Source: a virus
Strand: one strand, 5' to 3'
Length of the DNA: 41,142 nucleotides
Virus record (IMG/VR): IMGVR_UViG_3300047325_000048
Location: 1 to 41,142 of that record
Under the pieces are notes generated by a model. It did not search any database. It saw only the letters and a program-made list of their open reading frames with translations, and was not told the origin of the DNA. Below, piece by piece: positions 6,103-12,085 of this stretch (positions within the stretch are counted from its first letter, which is position 1; the number at the start of each line of letters is the position of its first letter). The position numbers were made by a program, and so were the translations under genes.

Positions 6103-6554
6103 GCCGCTTCTCCATGAAAAACCTCATTAAACCGTGTCAACCGCTCGCGCTCGTACTGTGGCCGGCGGCGGTTTGCCTCAGCTGCGATCTTCGGAATGTT
6201 GCGGCGCAGGAGAAGGAGCTTCCGCAATCCGGCCAGCCAGCGTTCGTGTGCGGCTTGGCGCAGTTTGATTTGCTGCTCTCGATAATCATCCCAATCCGCC
6301 AGCGATTTTTCCCAACCGTCCCACGGCATGCCGCGGTTCGCGAGATGTGCGCCGTCGCATGGGCGATCTTCGAAATGGATCTGGATTTCGTAGCGAACCT
6401 CGGCCCAGGCAGCGCGCGGGCGCCCGTTGGCAGCGTACCATTCTATCAGCTCGAACGCTTCCTCGCGGTCCATTTCGTAGAGGGAAAGGTCCGGGGCATC
6501 GTTATCGTCGGGCGCACCCATGTAGGGGCCAGCGCATTGCGAGAGCAGGTTCAT
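6099..6554 (-). CDS. Phage protein of unknown function with a C-terminal end replaced by cassette insertion (151 aa)
   Basis: ATG 6554 is preferred over an upstream in-frame start because GGGGG sits 5 bases before it on the minus strand and its ATG overlaps the stop of the membrane-protein gene. The protein has an acidic N-terminal part (GAPDDNDAPDLSLYEMD) and a helical, Arg-rich second half (LRKLLLLRRNIPKIAAEANR). The last codons read FNEVFH-GEAA-stop. Without the inserted cassette they would read FNEVFH-NERAA-stop, directly followed by the ATG of the 5133-5399 gene. No family recognised. Confidence 0.65.
   Translation of the reverse strand: MNLLSQCAGPYMGAPDDNDAPDLSLYEMDREEAFELIEWYAANGRPRAAWAEVRYEIQIHFEDRPCDGAHLANRGMPWDGWEKSLADWDDYREQQIKLRQAAHERWLAGLRKLLLLRRNIPKIAAEANRRRPQYERERLTRFNEVFHGEAA
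6114..6132. repeat. 19-bp direct repeat, copy 2 (5' boundary of cassette A)
   Basis: Identical to 5418-5436. On the minus strand it encodes the end of the 6099-6554 protein (RFNEVFH) and ends 11 bases before the start codon of the cysteine-repeat gene, so the cassette begins with that gene's ribosome binding site. Confidence 0.9.
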
Positions 6555-6709
6555 TGAATCCCCCTGATGACAGCGCGAAAAACGAGAAACATATCCAAGC
6601 CGACGGCGAGCAGCACTGCGATCGCGCAGTACGTCGCCGCCCAATAGAGCCAGTCGTATTTGGGTGGCTCAGGGCGAGAGGGTTTCGCCATTTTGAATGA
6701 CAGCGCCAT
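6551..6709 (-). CDS. Small single-pass membrane protein (52 aa)
   Basis: ATG 6709 overlaps the upstream stop (TGATG). After a Pro-rich head (MAKPSRPEPPKYDW) there is one hydrophobic helix, WAATYCAIAVLLAVGLDMFL, and a short basic tail. It is in the early leftward operon rather than the lysis module, so it could be a superinfection-exclusion or other membrane-active protein, but nothing proves this. Confidence 0.6.
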   Translation of the reverse strand: MALSFKMAKPSRPEPPKYDWLYWAATYCAIAVLLAVGLDMFLVFRAVIRGIQ

Positions 6710-6900
6710 CACGCCGCCTCCGGGCCGGGCTCGAACTCGCATGGCGCGGTATCGAGGGGACGGCGAGGGAAAGGAATCACGTTGCTCGGCCGGGCGTGGC
6801 GCGCTTGGTATGCGCGCTCGTGGATCTCGGCCAGGCGCGCTTGGAGCGAGACAATGCTTGCTTGGGCTTCGGCGGTGGTGCGGGGTGGGAGGCGCATCAA
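6709..6900 (-). CDS. Small protein of unknown function (63 aa)
   Basis: It begins MMRLPPRTTAEAQASIVSLQ, has a helical first half likely to form a short coiled coil (SIVSLQARLAEIHERAYQAR) and a Pro-rich, acidic tail. Both ends overlap neighbours in the leftward operon (ATGA upstream, TGATG downstream). No family recognised. Confidence 0.6.
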   Translation of the reverse strand: MMRLPPRTTAEAQASIVSLQARLAEIHERAYQARHARPSNVIPFPRRPLDTAPCEFEPGPEAA

Positions 6901-7142
6901 ACGTCTCCCACGCTGCAGAGGTGATCCAGCCCGGCGCGGGAGATCACGAACGTTACATTGCGGGTGATGCCGCGCTTGTGGCGAGGCAGACGCTCCACCT
7001 GCTCGATGGTGACGGTAAACTGGCCGCGGGGGCCGGGGCGCACTTCGAGGCGGGTGTTGCTGATCGTGCCGTCAACCGTGGCGGCTGCGATTGCGTGCGC
7101 CGGCGGCGTGGCGCGGAGAAGGCGAGTTGTGTGGGTTGGCAT
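6897..7142 (-). CDS. First gene of the leftward early operon, unknown function (81 aa)
   Basis: The protein is basic (MPTHTTRLLRATPPAHAIAA, later ERLPRHKRGITRNVTF) and likely a small beta-rich domain; a role in DNA or RNA binding is possible but not shown. Its ribosome binding site (GAGG, 5 bases before ATG 7142) lies inside an 11-bp hairpin, and the operator sites for the immunity repressor lie just upstream. It is therefore the first gene read from the leftward early promoter region. Confidence 0.6.
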   Translation of the reverse strand: MPTHTTRLLRATPPAHAIAAATVDGTISNTRLEVRPGPRGQFTVTIEQVERLPRHKRGITRNVTFVISRAGLDHLCSVGDV

Positions 7143-7171
7143 GGTGGCCTCACTGGTTTGGTGAGGTCACC
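7143..7171 (-). promoter_or_regulatory. Leader hairpin covering the ribosome binding site of the 6897-7142 gene
   Basis: Arms 7143-7153 and 7161-7171 pair over 11 bp with one mismatch and a 7-base loop. In the leftward transcript the 3' arm contains the GAGG ribosome binding site and ends one base before the ATG. When folded it should hide that site, so it may restrain translation of the early operon. Confidence 0.55.
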
Positions 7172-7173
7172 AT

Positions 7174-7234
7174 CGCTTAGTAGCGCTAAGCAGTCAAGTA
7201 AAAAGTTTAGCGGTACTAAGTTTTTCGCTTAGCG
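7174..7234. promoter_or_regulatory. Left operator region of the immunity switch
   Basis: Two dyads share the form CGCTTAG-N5-CTAAGCG: 7174-7191 (CGCTTAG-tagcg-CTAAGC) and 7205-7221 (GTTTAG-cggta-CTAAGT), centred about 30 bp apart. A further half-site, CGCTTAG, lies at 7226-7232. They sit upstream of the leftward early operon and match the site at 8102-8120, so they are likely bound by the repressor or the Cro-like protein. The promoter itself cannot be placed confidently; a TTGACT reads leftward in the same stretch. Confidence 0.7.
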
Positions 7235-7260
7235 TATGCTTTCCTGTCTATGCGCGCGAA

Positions 7261-7590
7261 TTATTTGCCGTTGTTACCCTCATCAGAGCCGGAGTCCCCG
7301 CTTTCGTTTGCCGGCGGTGTAGTTTCAATTTCGCCGCCGCCTGGACCTTCTGGTGTGTATTGGACGGAGCTTCCATCCGGCGCCACTCCTTCAAAGCCGC
7401 CTCCGAATGTGGGGTTGGCATAGGTTTGACCTGATGGCGTCTGCAAAATTCCCGCTCCGCCGAATGGATCGGGGGTATATGAATACCCTCCACCGGTAAC
7501 CGTCGGTTGTGGATCGTCTTGGGCGAGAGCTGCGTGGCTAAAAAATGTCGCTGCGGCCGCAAAAAATGTTCTTGCAATGTTCCAGTGCAT
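7261..7590 (-). CDS. Exported Gly/Pro-rich protein, probable lysogenic-conversion gene (109 aa)
   Basis: The N-terminus is a clear Sec signal peptide: short basic start, hydrophobic FFAAAATFFSHAALA, and a probable cleavage after ALA at residue 23. The mature part is low-complexity and rich in Gly, Pro, Thr and Glu (GGGYSYTPDPFGGAG, TPEGPGGGEIETTPP). It sits between the operators and the repressor in the same direction as the repressor, where morons expressed from the prophage are common. The ribosome binding site is weak. No family recognised; a role in the host envelope is inference. Confidence 0.6.
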   Translation of the reverse strand: MHWNIARTFFAAAATFFSHAALAQDDPQPTVTGGGYSYTPDPFGGAGILQTPSGQTYANPTFGGGFEGVAPDGSSVQYTPEGPGGGEIETTPPANESGDSGSDEGNNGK

Positions 7591-7698
7591 TTAGGATAAT
7601 GTTCCTACATTTTTAGGCTTTACGGTAACGTTTTGGATACCTAAGGTTCGCCCGTTACTTATTGATAAATATAGAGGTTGCGTATGGATTTGAGGGCC

Positions 7699-8043
7699 TC
7701 ACCCCTGCTTTGCCTTGTTAGAAGGGATGACGAGATTCCCTATGATGTGCTTCGCCAAGATCTGACGTTCGGCGCTGGGGAGCATCTCCAGGAAGTCGAG
7801 CCAAGCGAGGAGGTCAGGATCGTCAACGAGCTTGCCGCGATATGGCGCGCCGGGGGCAGGCTGCGGGCCAGTTTCAATGTTCAAGACGCGCTTGAGCGTG
7901 TCCATATTTTCCCCTGTGGGCCGGGTCGCGTTCAGCTCCCATTGGGCGACGGCTCCCTTACTGACATCAACGAGTTTCGCGAGCGCCGCCTGAGACAGCT
8001 TTAAAGCTTTCCGCTTTTGGCGGATGAGATCACCGATATCCAT
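7699..8043 (-). CDS. Xre-family immunity repressor (short, no peptidase domain)
   Basis: Residues 1-58 form a classic HTH_XRE domain: DIGDLIRQKRKALKLSQAAL, then VDVSKGAVAQWELNATRP and LKRVLNI. At 114 residues it lacks the S24 autopeptidase domain of lambda CI; the tail (DPDLLAWLDFLEMLPSAER) is a short helical segment that may serve for dimerisation. It is divergent from the YdaS/Cro-like gene, with the operator 8102-8120 between them and further sites near 7174. It therefore most likely keeps the prophage silent, and induction cannot rest on CI-type self-cleavage. Confidence 0.88.
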   Translation of the reverse strand: MDIGDLIRQKRKALKLSQAALAKLVDVSKGAVAQWELNATRPTGENMDTLKRVLNIETGPQPAPGAPYRGKLVDDPDLLAWLDFLEMLPSAERQILAKHIIGNLVIPSNKAKQG

Positions 8044-8055
8044 GGCCTAAAAATG

Positions 8056-8074
8056 CTCTAATTTTTTCTTAGAG
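8056..8074. promoter_or_regulatory. AT-rich dyad upstream of the repressor gene
   Basis: CTCTAA (8056-8061), 7-base spacer, TTAGAG (8069-8074). The inner TTAG/CTAA core resembles the operator half-site, but the orientation is reversed and the spacing differs. It lies 12 bp before the repressor start, over its probable promoter, and could be a second regulator site. Confidence 0.35.
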
Positions 8075-8101
8075 GCACTGAGCAATTTTGCTTGCTCGGC
8101 G

Positions 8102-8120
8102 CGCTTAGTGTTGCTAAGCG
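8102..8120. promoter_or_regulatory. Right operator, perfect 7-bp dyad
   Basis: CGCTTAG (8102-8108), spacer tgttg, CTAAGCG (8114-8120). It is the best copy of the operator consensus and ends 8 bp before the start of the Cro-like gene, between the two divergent regulators. Confidence 0.75.
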
Positions 8121-8128
8121 TGGAAACT

Positions 8129-8338
8129 ATGGATGCCATGGAAACCATTCGGGCCTCTAGGGGTCTTGGAGCTAAAATTACCCGCGAGCTTGGTCTGAGC
8201 CGGGGGGCCGTTTCGCAATGGCCCAGAGTCCCGGCTGAACGGGTCATTGATGTCGAGCGCATTACAGGTATTCCGCGCGAGGAGTTGCGGCCGGACATCT
8301 ACCGCGACGAACGCTCGCAGACGGGAGCGGCAGAATGA
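8129..8338 (+). CDS. YdaS/Cro-like HTH regulator
   Basis: The protein (69 aa from ATG 8129) has the YdaS-type HTH: ASRGLGAKITRELGLSRGAV, SQWPRVPAERVIDVERITG and the family ending IPREELRPDIY. In lambdoid prophages proteins of this kind take the place of Cro and act opposite the repressor. A GTG at 8108 would start inside the operator, and a second ATG lies at 8138; neither start has a strong ribosome binding site. It is the first gene of the rightward early operon. The toxin-antitoxin label sometimes given to YdaS is not supported here because no YdaT-like partner follows. Confidence 0.85.
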   Translation: MDAMETIRASRGLGAKITRELGLSRGAVSQWPRVPAERVIDVERITGIPREELRPDIYRDERSQTGAAE

Positions 8339-8374
8339 TCTTCATGGATTGTCATTCGGCCAAGTGCGGTCTGC

Positions 8375-8947
8375 ATGACGTGCGATGATGGCATCCACGA
8401 GGTCGCCGATGCGCTGGAAGCCGGTTCCGCGCGGCGCCGGCCGTGGTTGCAGGTCGAGAAGGATGTCTTCGCCCGTCTGTGGGCTGACCCAGCCCTGTCC
8501 GTGAATGACATCGCCCAGCGCCTCGGGCGCACGGCCGGCAGCGTCAAATGGCTTCGGCATGACATGGGTTTGCCCTCTCGGGTCGCTCCATTTTTTTTCA
8601 AAAAAATGAACAACCGTGAATTTTGCTTCGCTTTTCCGATTTCGAAGGGTTTTCGGAAACTGCTGGACCGGTCCGATACGCTCATCCAGTGGGTCGAAGA
8701 GGGGAGGGACAATTATGAGCTGGCACGCGCTTTCCACGTTCCTATGGCTGATGTCGTCCGTGCAGTGCGTGGCCTCGGCCTTGTTCGTCCAGGTGAACTG
8801 GAGCCTCAGGTCGAGCAAGCTGTGATGCGTACCTGCTCGGCCTGCTCGAAGCCCTTTGAGGCGACGAAATATCGGTTTCGGTGCGATTCCTGCTTGGACG
8901 CTCACGCCCGATACGATGATCGCGAATGCACGGTAGGTGGCCGATGA
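8375..8947 (+). CDS. DNA-binding protein with two helix-turn-helix segments and a zinc ribbon (190 aa)
   Basis: Three parts are visible. Residues 23-55 (WLQVEKDVFARLWADPALSV, NDIAQRLGRTAGSVKWLRHD) look like a SANT/GcrA-type HTH. A second HTH-like stretch follows (VEEGRDNYELARAFHVPMAD). The C-terminus has CSAC and, 13 residues on, CDSC, a likely zinc ribbon. There is no in-frame start between the preceding stop and ATG 8375. Its place straight after the Cro-like gene suggests an early transcription or replication regulator. A GcrA relationship is possible but weak. Confidence 0.65.
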   Translation: MTCDDGIHEVADALEAGSARRRPWLQVEKDVFARLWADPALSVNDIAQRLGRTAGSVKWLRHDMGLPSRVAPFFFKKMNNREFCFAFPISKGFRKLLDRSDTLIQWVEEGRDNYELARAFHVPMADVVRAVRGLGLVRPGELEPQVEQAVMRTCSACSKPFEATKYRFRCDSCLDAHARYDDRECTVGGR

Positions 8948-9357
8948 GCAATGTCCTTTCATTTCTTCGCCATCGGCCCGGTTATCATAGGCGGCACGTT
9001 GATCCGTTCTATCAAAGCGAGGCGCGGCAAGGTTCTTGGCGCGCTGCGGCAAATGCCTCCCCGCAGTCGATCATTGATGAAATGCAGGCGATCGTGCGCA
9101 TGGCGGGCGAGGATGGCGGGCCGACGATTAAGGGATGCGTGGGTCTTGCTGCGCGCCGGCTCGGCTTAAGCTATACCGAGGCGCACCGGCTCTGGTACGG
9201 CCAACGGCGCGTGATTGCGGCGCACGAGGCGGATACGCTGCGAGGGGCTCGTCATCGGATCCTTGAGGAACGCGCTCGGCGGCTACAGGCGCAGCTTGAT
9301 GTTGTGCATGCACGCATGCGCGCACTCAAGCCGCGGGACGATGAGGCGGCGGCGTGA
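8944..9357 (+). CDS. Early protein with HTH-like centre and C-terminal coiled coil (137 aa)
   Basis: ATG 8944 overlaps the previous stop (ATGA). The N-terminus is Arg/His-rich (FLRHRPGYHRRHVDP), the centre IKGCVGLAARRLGLSYTEAH resembles a helix-turn-helix, and the end (ILEERARRLQAQLDVVHARM) is a strong coiled coil. DNA binding as a dimer is plausible; the family is not recognised. Confidence 0.6.
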   Translation: MSNVLSFLRHRPGYHRRHVDPFYQSEARQGSWRAAANASPQSIIDEMQAIVRMAGEDGGPTIKGCVGLAARRLGLSYTEAHRLWYGQRRVIAAHEADTLRGARHRILEERARRLQAQLDVVHARMRALKPRDDEAAA

Positions 9358-9590
9358 ACATTTTTGCGTGCAGCGTTTGCGGTGCTCCCGCCATGGCGAT
9401 CCGGCCTGGTACGGCGGACGAGACCTGCGAGTTGCTGGGCACGGTGCTGGTGACCAAGCGCGGTGTGCGCACTCTGTCGTGGTGTTTGTCGCATTGGCCG
9501 GCGAGCTGGTCTGCGGTGCCCGAACCTGCGCCCGCGGAAATTGCCCGACATTTTCAACCCAAAGGAATTAATGATGCAGTTGGACATTGA
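9354..9590 (+). CDS. Small Cys-containing protein of unknown function (78 aa)
   Basis: It starts with GTG in a GTGA overlap. The N-terminus FACSVCGAPAM has a CxxC pair; two further Cys (DETCELL, WCLSHW) could complete a zinc site. It is followed, with a 20-bp overlap, by the GapR-like gene. No family recognised. Confidence 0.55.
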   Translation: MNIFACSVCGAPAMAIRPGTADETCELLGTVLVTKRGVRTLSWCLSHWPASWSAVPEPAPAEIARHFQPKGINDAVGH

Positions 9591-9861
9591 GGATGTGACC
9601 GGGCGTGACCCGGCCAATGAGGTCAAAGCGCGGAATATCGCTGGGGAGCGGCTGCGCAGCATTGTGGACCGGATTGAGCGGCTGGAAGAGGAGCGCAAGG
9701 CGCTCGCCCAGGACATCAAGGATATTTACAGCGAGGCGAAATCCGCCGGCTTCGATGTGAAGGTGCTGCGCCAGCTCATCCGCATCCGCAAGCAGGAGCC
9801 GGCCGATGTGGAGACCGAAGAGACTCTCCTCGATGTCTACCGCCGTGCGATTGGCATGTAA
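9571..9861 (+). CDS. GapR-like nucleoid protein (DUF2312 / UPF0335)
   Basis: The 96-residue protein matches the alphaproteobacterial GapR family along its length: RLRSIVDRIERLEEERKALA, DIKDIYSEAKSAGFDVKVLR, QLIRIRKQ and the closing TLLDVYRRAIGM. Host GapR binds overtwisted DNA ahead of replication and transcription and aids topoisomerases. Start ATG 9571 is supported by AAAGGA just upstream. The gene sits beside RusA-like and replication genes, so a role in phage DNA replication or in competing with host GapR is reasonable inference. Confidence 0.9.
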   Translation: MMQLDIEDVTGRDPANEVKARNIAGERLRSIVDRIERLEEERKALAQDIKDIYSEAKSAGFDVKVLRQLIRIRKQEPADVETEETLLDVYRRAIGM

Positions 9862-9862
9862 A

Positions 9863-10267
9863 ATGGCAGATCTCGTGTTTCGCCTGGCCGCGCCGCTGCC
9901 GCTACTGAATGTGCAGTTGCGCCAGCATTTTGCGCAGCGTGGCGCCGCCAAGAAAGACCTGGCGTGGGAAGTGCTTGCCGCACTTGGCCGTGCGCGGCCG
10001 GCTCAGCCGTTGCAGCGCGTCGAGGTGACGATCTGGCGCCACAGCGTTCAGGCACCGGATCAGGATAATTTGGTTGCATCGGCCAAGAGTCTTTTGGATG
10101 TGCTGCAGCCTGCTTCAAAACGTCATCCGTATGGCGTGGGCGTGATTTCTGGCGATGATCCCGCTCGGCTGCGGCTGGCCGTGCATCACGTCAAGGCGAA
10201 ACATCGCACGGACCAGCACACGCTTGTGCGCGTTCGGGCGGTTGAGAGCATGCCGGTGGCGGCATGA
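9863..10267 (+). CDS. RusA-like Holliday-junction resolvase
   Basis: The 134-residue protein has the RusA signature: VEVTIWRHSVQAPDQDNLVA with Asp66 and Asp68, then SAKSLLDVLQP with Lys75 and Asp79, and later GVISGDDPARL. RusA enzymes are dimeric endonucleases that cut four-way junctions during phage replication and recombination. ATG 9863 follows the GapR stop by one base. Some members of the family in phages lack tested activity, so the biochemical role is inferred. Confidence 0.85.
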   Translation: MADLVFRLAAPLPLLNVQLRQHFAQRGAAKKDLAWEVLAALGRARPAQPLQRVEVTIWRHSVQAPDQDNLVASAKSLLDVLQPASKRHPYGVGVISGDDPARLRLAVHHVKAKHRTDQHTLVRVRAVESMPVAA

Positions 10268-10467
10268 GATTCCAGGTGGCCGACATCCAAACAGCGGGTC
10301 AGCGTCCCGCTGCGACGGCCTTTCTCCCTAAGCGCGCAGGCCTGGGTGGTCTTGTGTCCGGTGCGCGGTGGGCAAACCCTGTCGGCCTAAAACAGTTGGG
10401 GAAAGAAGGGTCAACGCATCAACGCATCAACGCATCAGGAGGAACCGGCGATGCCAAGTGGCGATAA
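10264..10467 (+). CDS. Small protein of unknown function (67 aa)
   Basis: It begins at an ATGA overlap (MRFQVADIQTAGQRPAATAF). Its 3' part contains an 8-bp unit repeated three times (tcaacgca, 10411-10434) and also houses the ribosome binding site of the next gene, which it overlaps by 17 bp. Composition is basic with no clear fold. It is less certain than its neighbours. Confidence 0.4.
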   Translation: MRFQVADIQTAGQRPAATAFLPKRAGLGGLVSGARWANPVGLKQLGKEGSTHQRINASGGTGDAKWR

Positions 10468-10684
10468 AAATGCTGCGCACGGCGAGGAACTGCGGCAGAA
10501 ATTGCTCGCGCTGATCTACCACTGCCAGGAGAACCGGCGGCGGTTTCCGCGCGTTGCGACCGTGGCGCGGGCTGTGGGAACGACCGAGGCCGCGATCCAC
10601 TATCAAATCGGGCGCTTGGTTAAGTCCGGTGCGGTGCAGCGCCAGGGCTGTAACGAGGGCAGAAGTTTAAGGATCGCGTCATGA
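10451..10684 (+). CDS. Winged-helix DNA-binding protein (77 aa)
   Basis: A strong AGGAGG precedes ATG 10451. The protein is a compact winged helix: LRQKLLALIYHCQENRRRFP, then VARAVGTTEAAIHYQIGRLV and a wing KSGAVQRQG. It lies directly upstream of the DUF1376 replication gene with an ATGA overlap, so it may regulate the replication operon or help load replication proteins. Confidence 0.7.
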   Translation: MPSGDKNAAHGEELRQKLLALIYHCQENRRRFPRVATVARAVGTTEAAIHYQIGRLVKSGAVQRQGCNEGRSLRIAS

Positions 10685-11571
10685 CCGAATTGCCCGATCC
10701 GCTTACGCCGGCGGAATGCGATCTGCGCCATTACGATTGGATGCCGATCACAATTACCGTGCTGAAAGGCTCGCGGTCTTGGATGCGTTGCAAGCGCAAC
10801 CCGGCGCTGGCGTTTTATCTCATCAACCTCTGGACCGCATCCTGGCATCAGGTGCCCGCCGCCTCGCTTGAGGATGACGATGAATATCTGTGTGATGTGG
10901 CGCAATGCGATCCGAAGGTGTGGCCGAAAGTTCGTCAGTTCGTAATTGCCGGCTTTGAGAAGTGCAGCGATGGGCGCTTGTACCATCAATATGTTGCGCG
11001 TGAGGCCAACAAGGCGTGGTTGCTGCTGCTCGGCCAGCGCGCACGCACCGAAGCTGCGACGGCAGCAAGGAAGGCAAAGCAGAAGAACGTTGCGACGGAA
11101 CAAGGTGGCGGACCGCAACAACGTGACGATAACGTGACGTTGAACGTTAAGAACAACGTAACGTCAGACGTGACGACACCGTTACGTAGTCCACCAGACC
11201 AGACCAGACCAGACCAGACCAAGAAAGAAGAAAGTATTTGCGCCGCTCCCGCGCCGCCCACAACCCAGGTACGGGGTTCTCGGCTTCCGCCTGAGTGGCA
11301 ACCTAACCCGGATGGGCGCACGCTCTGCCTCGAACGCGGGCTCAACTTGCGGGATACGCTGGCGAATTTTCGGGACTATTGGCACGCCAAGGCTGGGCAG
11401 AATGCGGTCAAGTTGGATTGGGATGCGACTTGGCGCAATTGGTGCCGCAGTCAGAAAACCCCAGCAATTCAGCCAAAATTCAGGAACGGATTCGCGCAGT
11501 TGATGGCTGAGGATATGGAACCTTCCGGCGAATTCGGGAATTTTTTGGAGATCGAACATGTCCGCAATTAG
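10681..11571 (+). CDS. DUF1376 replication-region protein
   Basis: Residues 1-120 match DUF1376: PLTPAECDLRHYDWMPITIT, FYLINLWTASWHQVPAASLE-DDD and CSDGRLYHQYVAREANKAW. Such proteins are common in phage replication operons. A low-complexity linker (about 120-200; NNVT and PDQTRPDQT repeats) separates this from a C-terminal domain (LPPEWQPNPDG to FRDYWHAKAG), as in replication initiators of the lambda O/DnaT kind. The linker DNA holds iteron-like ACGTGACG repeats. It is probably the initiator, with the next gene a loader; this is inference from layout. Confidence 0.7.
   Translation: MTELPDPLTPAECDLRHYDWMPITITVLKGSRSWMRCKRNPALAFYLINLWTASWHQVPAASLEDDDEYLCDVAQCDPKVWPKVRQFVIAGFEKCSDGRLYHQYVAREANKAWLLLLGQRARTEAATAARKAKQKNVATEQGGGPQQRDDNVTLNVKNNVTSDVTTPLRSPPDQTRPDQTKKEESICAAPAPPTTQVRGSRLPPEWQPNPDGRTLCLERGLNLRDTLANFRDYWHAKAGQNAVKLDWDATWRNWCRSQKTPAIQPKFRNGFAQLMAEDMEPSGEFGNFLEIEHVRN
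11121..11187. repeat. Iteron-like ACGTGACG cluster inside the DUF1376 gene, possible origin
   Basis: ACGTGACG lies at 11121-11128, 11132-11139 and 11168-11175; the variant ACGTAACG at 11156-11163 and, inverted, at 11180-11187. A run of five CCAGA units (11194-11218) follows. In lambda the origin iterons lie inside the initiator gene O; the same arrangement here suggests the phage origin. No experiment or host site supports it yet. Confidence 0.5.
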
Positions 11572-12085
11572 CCAGACCGACTTTCAGACGATCACGCAAT
11601 GGTTGCGCAGCCTCGGTGTTTTGTGTGCCGGCACGATGACGGCGGAAGATGCGAAGATGCGATGTGCCGCTTATGCCGATCTGGTGTCGTCGGAGTTTCC
11701 TGTGACGGCCTTCACGCGCAAAAGCCTTGAGCACGTCGCGTCGAAGTGCAAGTTTTTCCCCAGCTACGGCGAGCTCGTTCAACACCTGGGCGAAATCTGG
11801 CGTGAGAATCTTCCGGCGCACGTTCGGCTTGGTGGTTCTCTGGATGTCCCAAGCTTGGCAGCGCCCAAATACGAGCCCAGCGAGGATGAGGTGGCTGATG
11901 TGAGAGCCAAGGTCGACGCCTTCAAGGCCGAGATGGCGGCAAAGCCGTCCCCGATTGGGGAGGCAAAAATCAAACCCCGTTACCTCTCCAAATTGGAGAT
12001 TGCGCTCGTCTCGCCGCCTGATGTTCTGGCGATCCGGCCGGATCTTCGTGAGGCTCTGCGGCTGCACAAGGAGTCTGCGCAATGA
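11558..12085 (+). CDS. Replication-operon protein, possible helicase loader (175 aa)
   Basis: The start ATG 11558 has GGAG 8 bases upstream and overlaps the previous gene by 14 bp. The protein has an N-terminal helical domain (DFQTITQWLRSLGVLCAGTM, then FPVTAFTRKSLEHVASKCKF-FPSYGEL), of the type found in lambda P-like loaders and related replication partners, and a Lys/Glu-rich C-terminal half. There is no Walker motif, so it is not a DnaC-type ATPase. The loader role is suggested mainly by its position after the presumed initiator. Confidence 0.5.
   Translation: MSAISQTDFQTITQWLRSLGVLCAGTMTAEDAKMRCAAYADLVSSEFPVTAFTRKSLEHVASKCKFFPSYGELVQHLGEIWRENLPAHVRLGGSLDVPSLAAPKYEPSEDEVADVRAKVDAFKAEMAAKPSPIGEAKIKPRYLSKLEIALVSPPDVLAIRPDLREALRLHKESAQ

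Noticed and set aside
5744-6130. Plus-strand frames across the 9-bp repeats giving long EQSEQ or AVRAVRA proteins
   Set aside because: They are produced by the repeat being open in all frames; only the minus-strand frame has a globular conserved domain, a ribosome binding site and a paralogue.
7678-8004. Plus-strand frame opposite the repressor
   Set aside because: It is antisense to a clear Xre repressor gene and has no recognisable features.
8108-8338. YdaS-type antitoxin of a toxin-antitoxin pair
   Set aside because: No YdaT-like toxin follows, and the position and operators fit a Cro role.
10411-10434. Three 8-bp repeats (tcaacgca) as iterons
   Set aside because: Only three short units, coding, next to a ribosome binding site; likely slippage. 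Kept only as a note in the gene entry.
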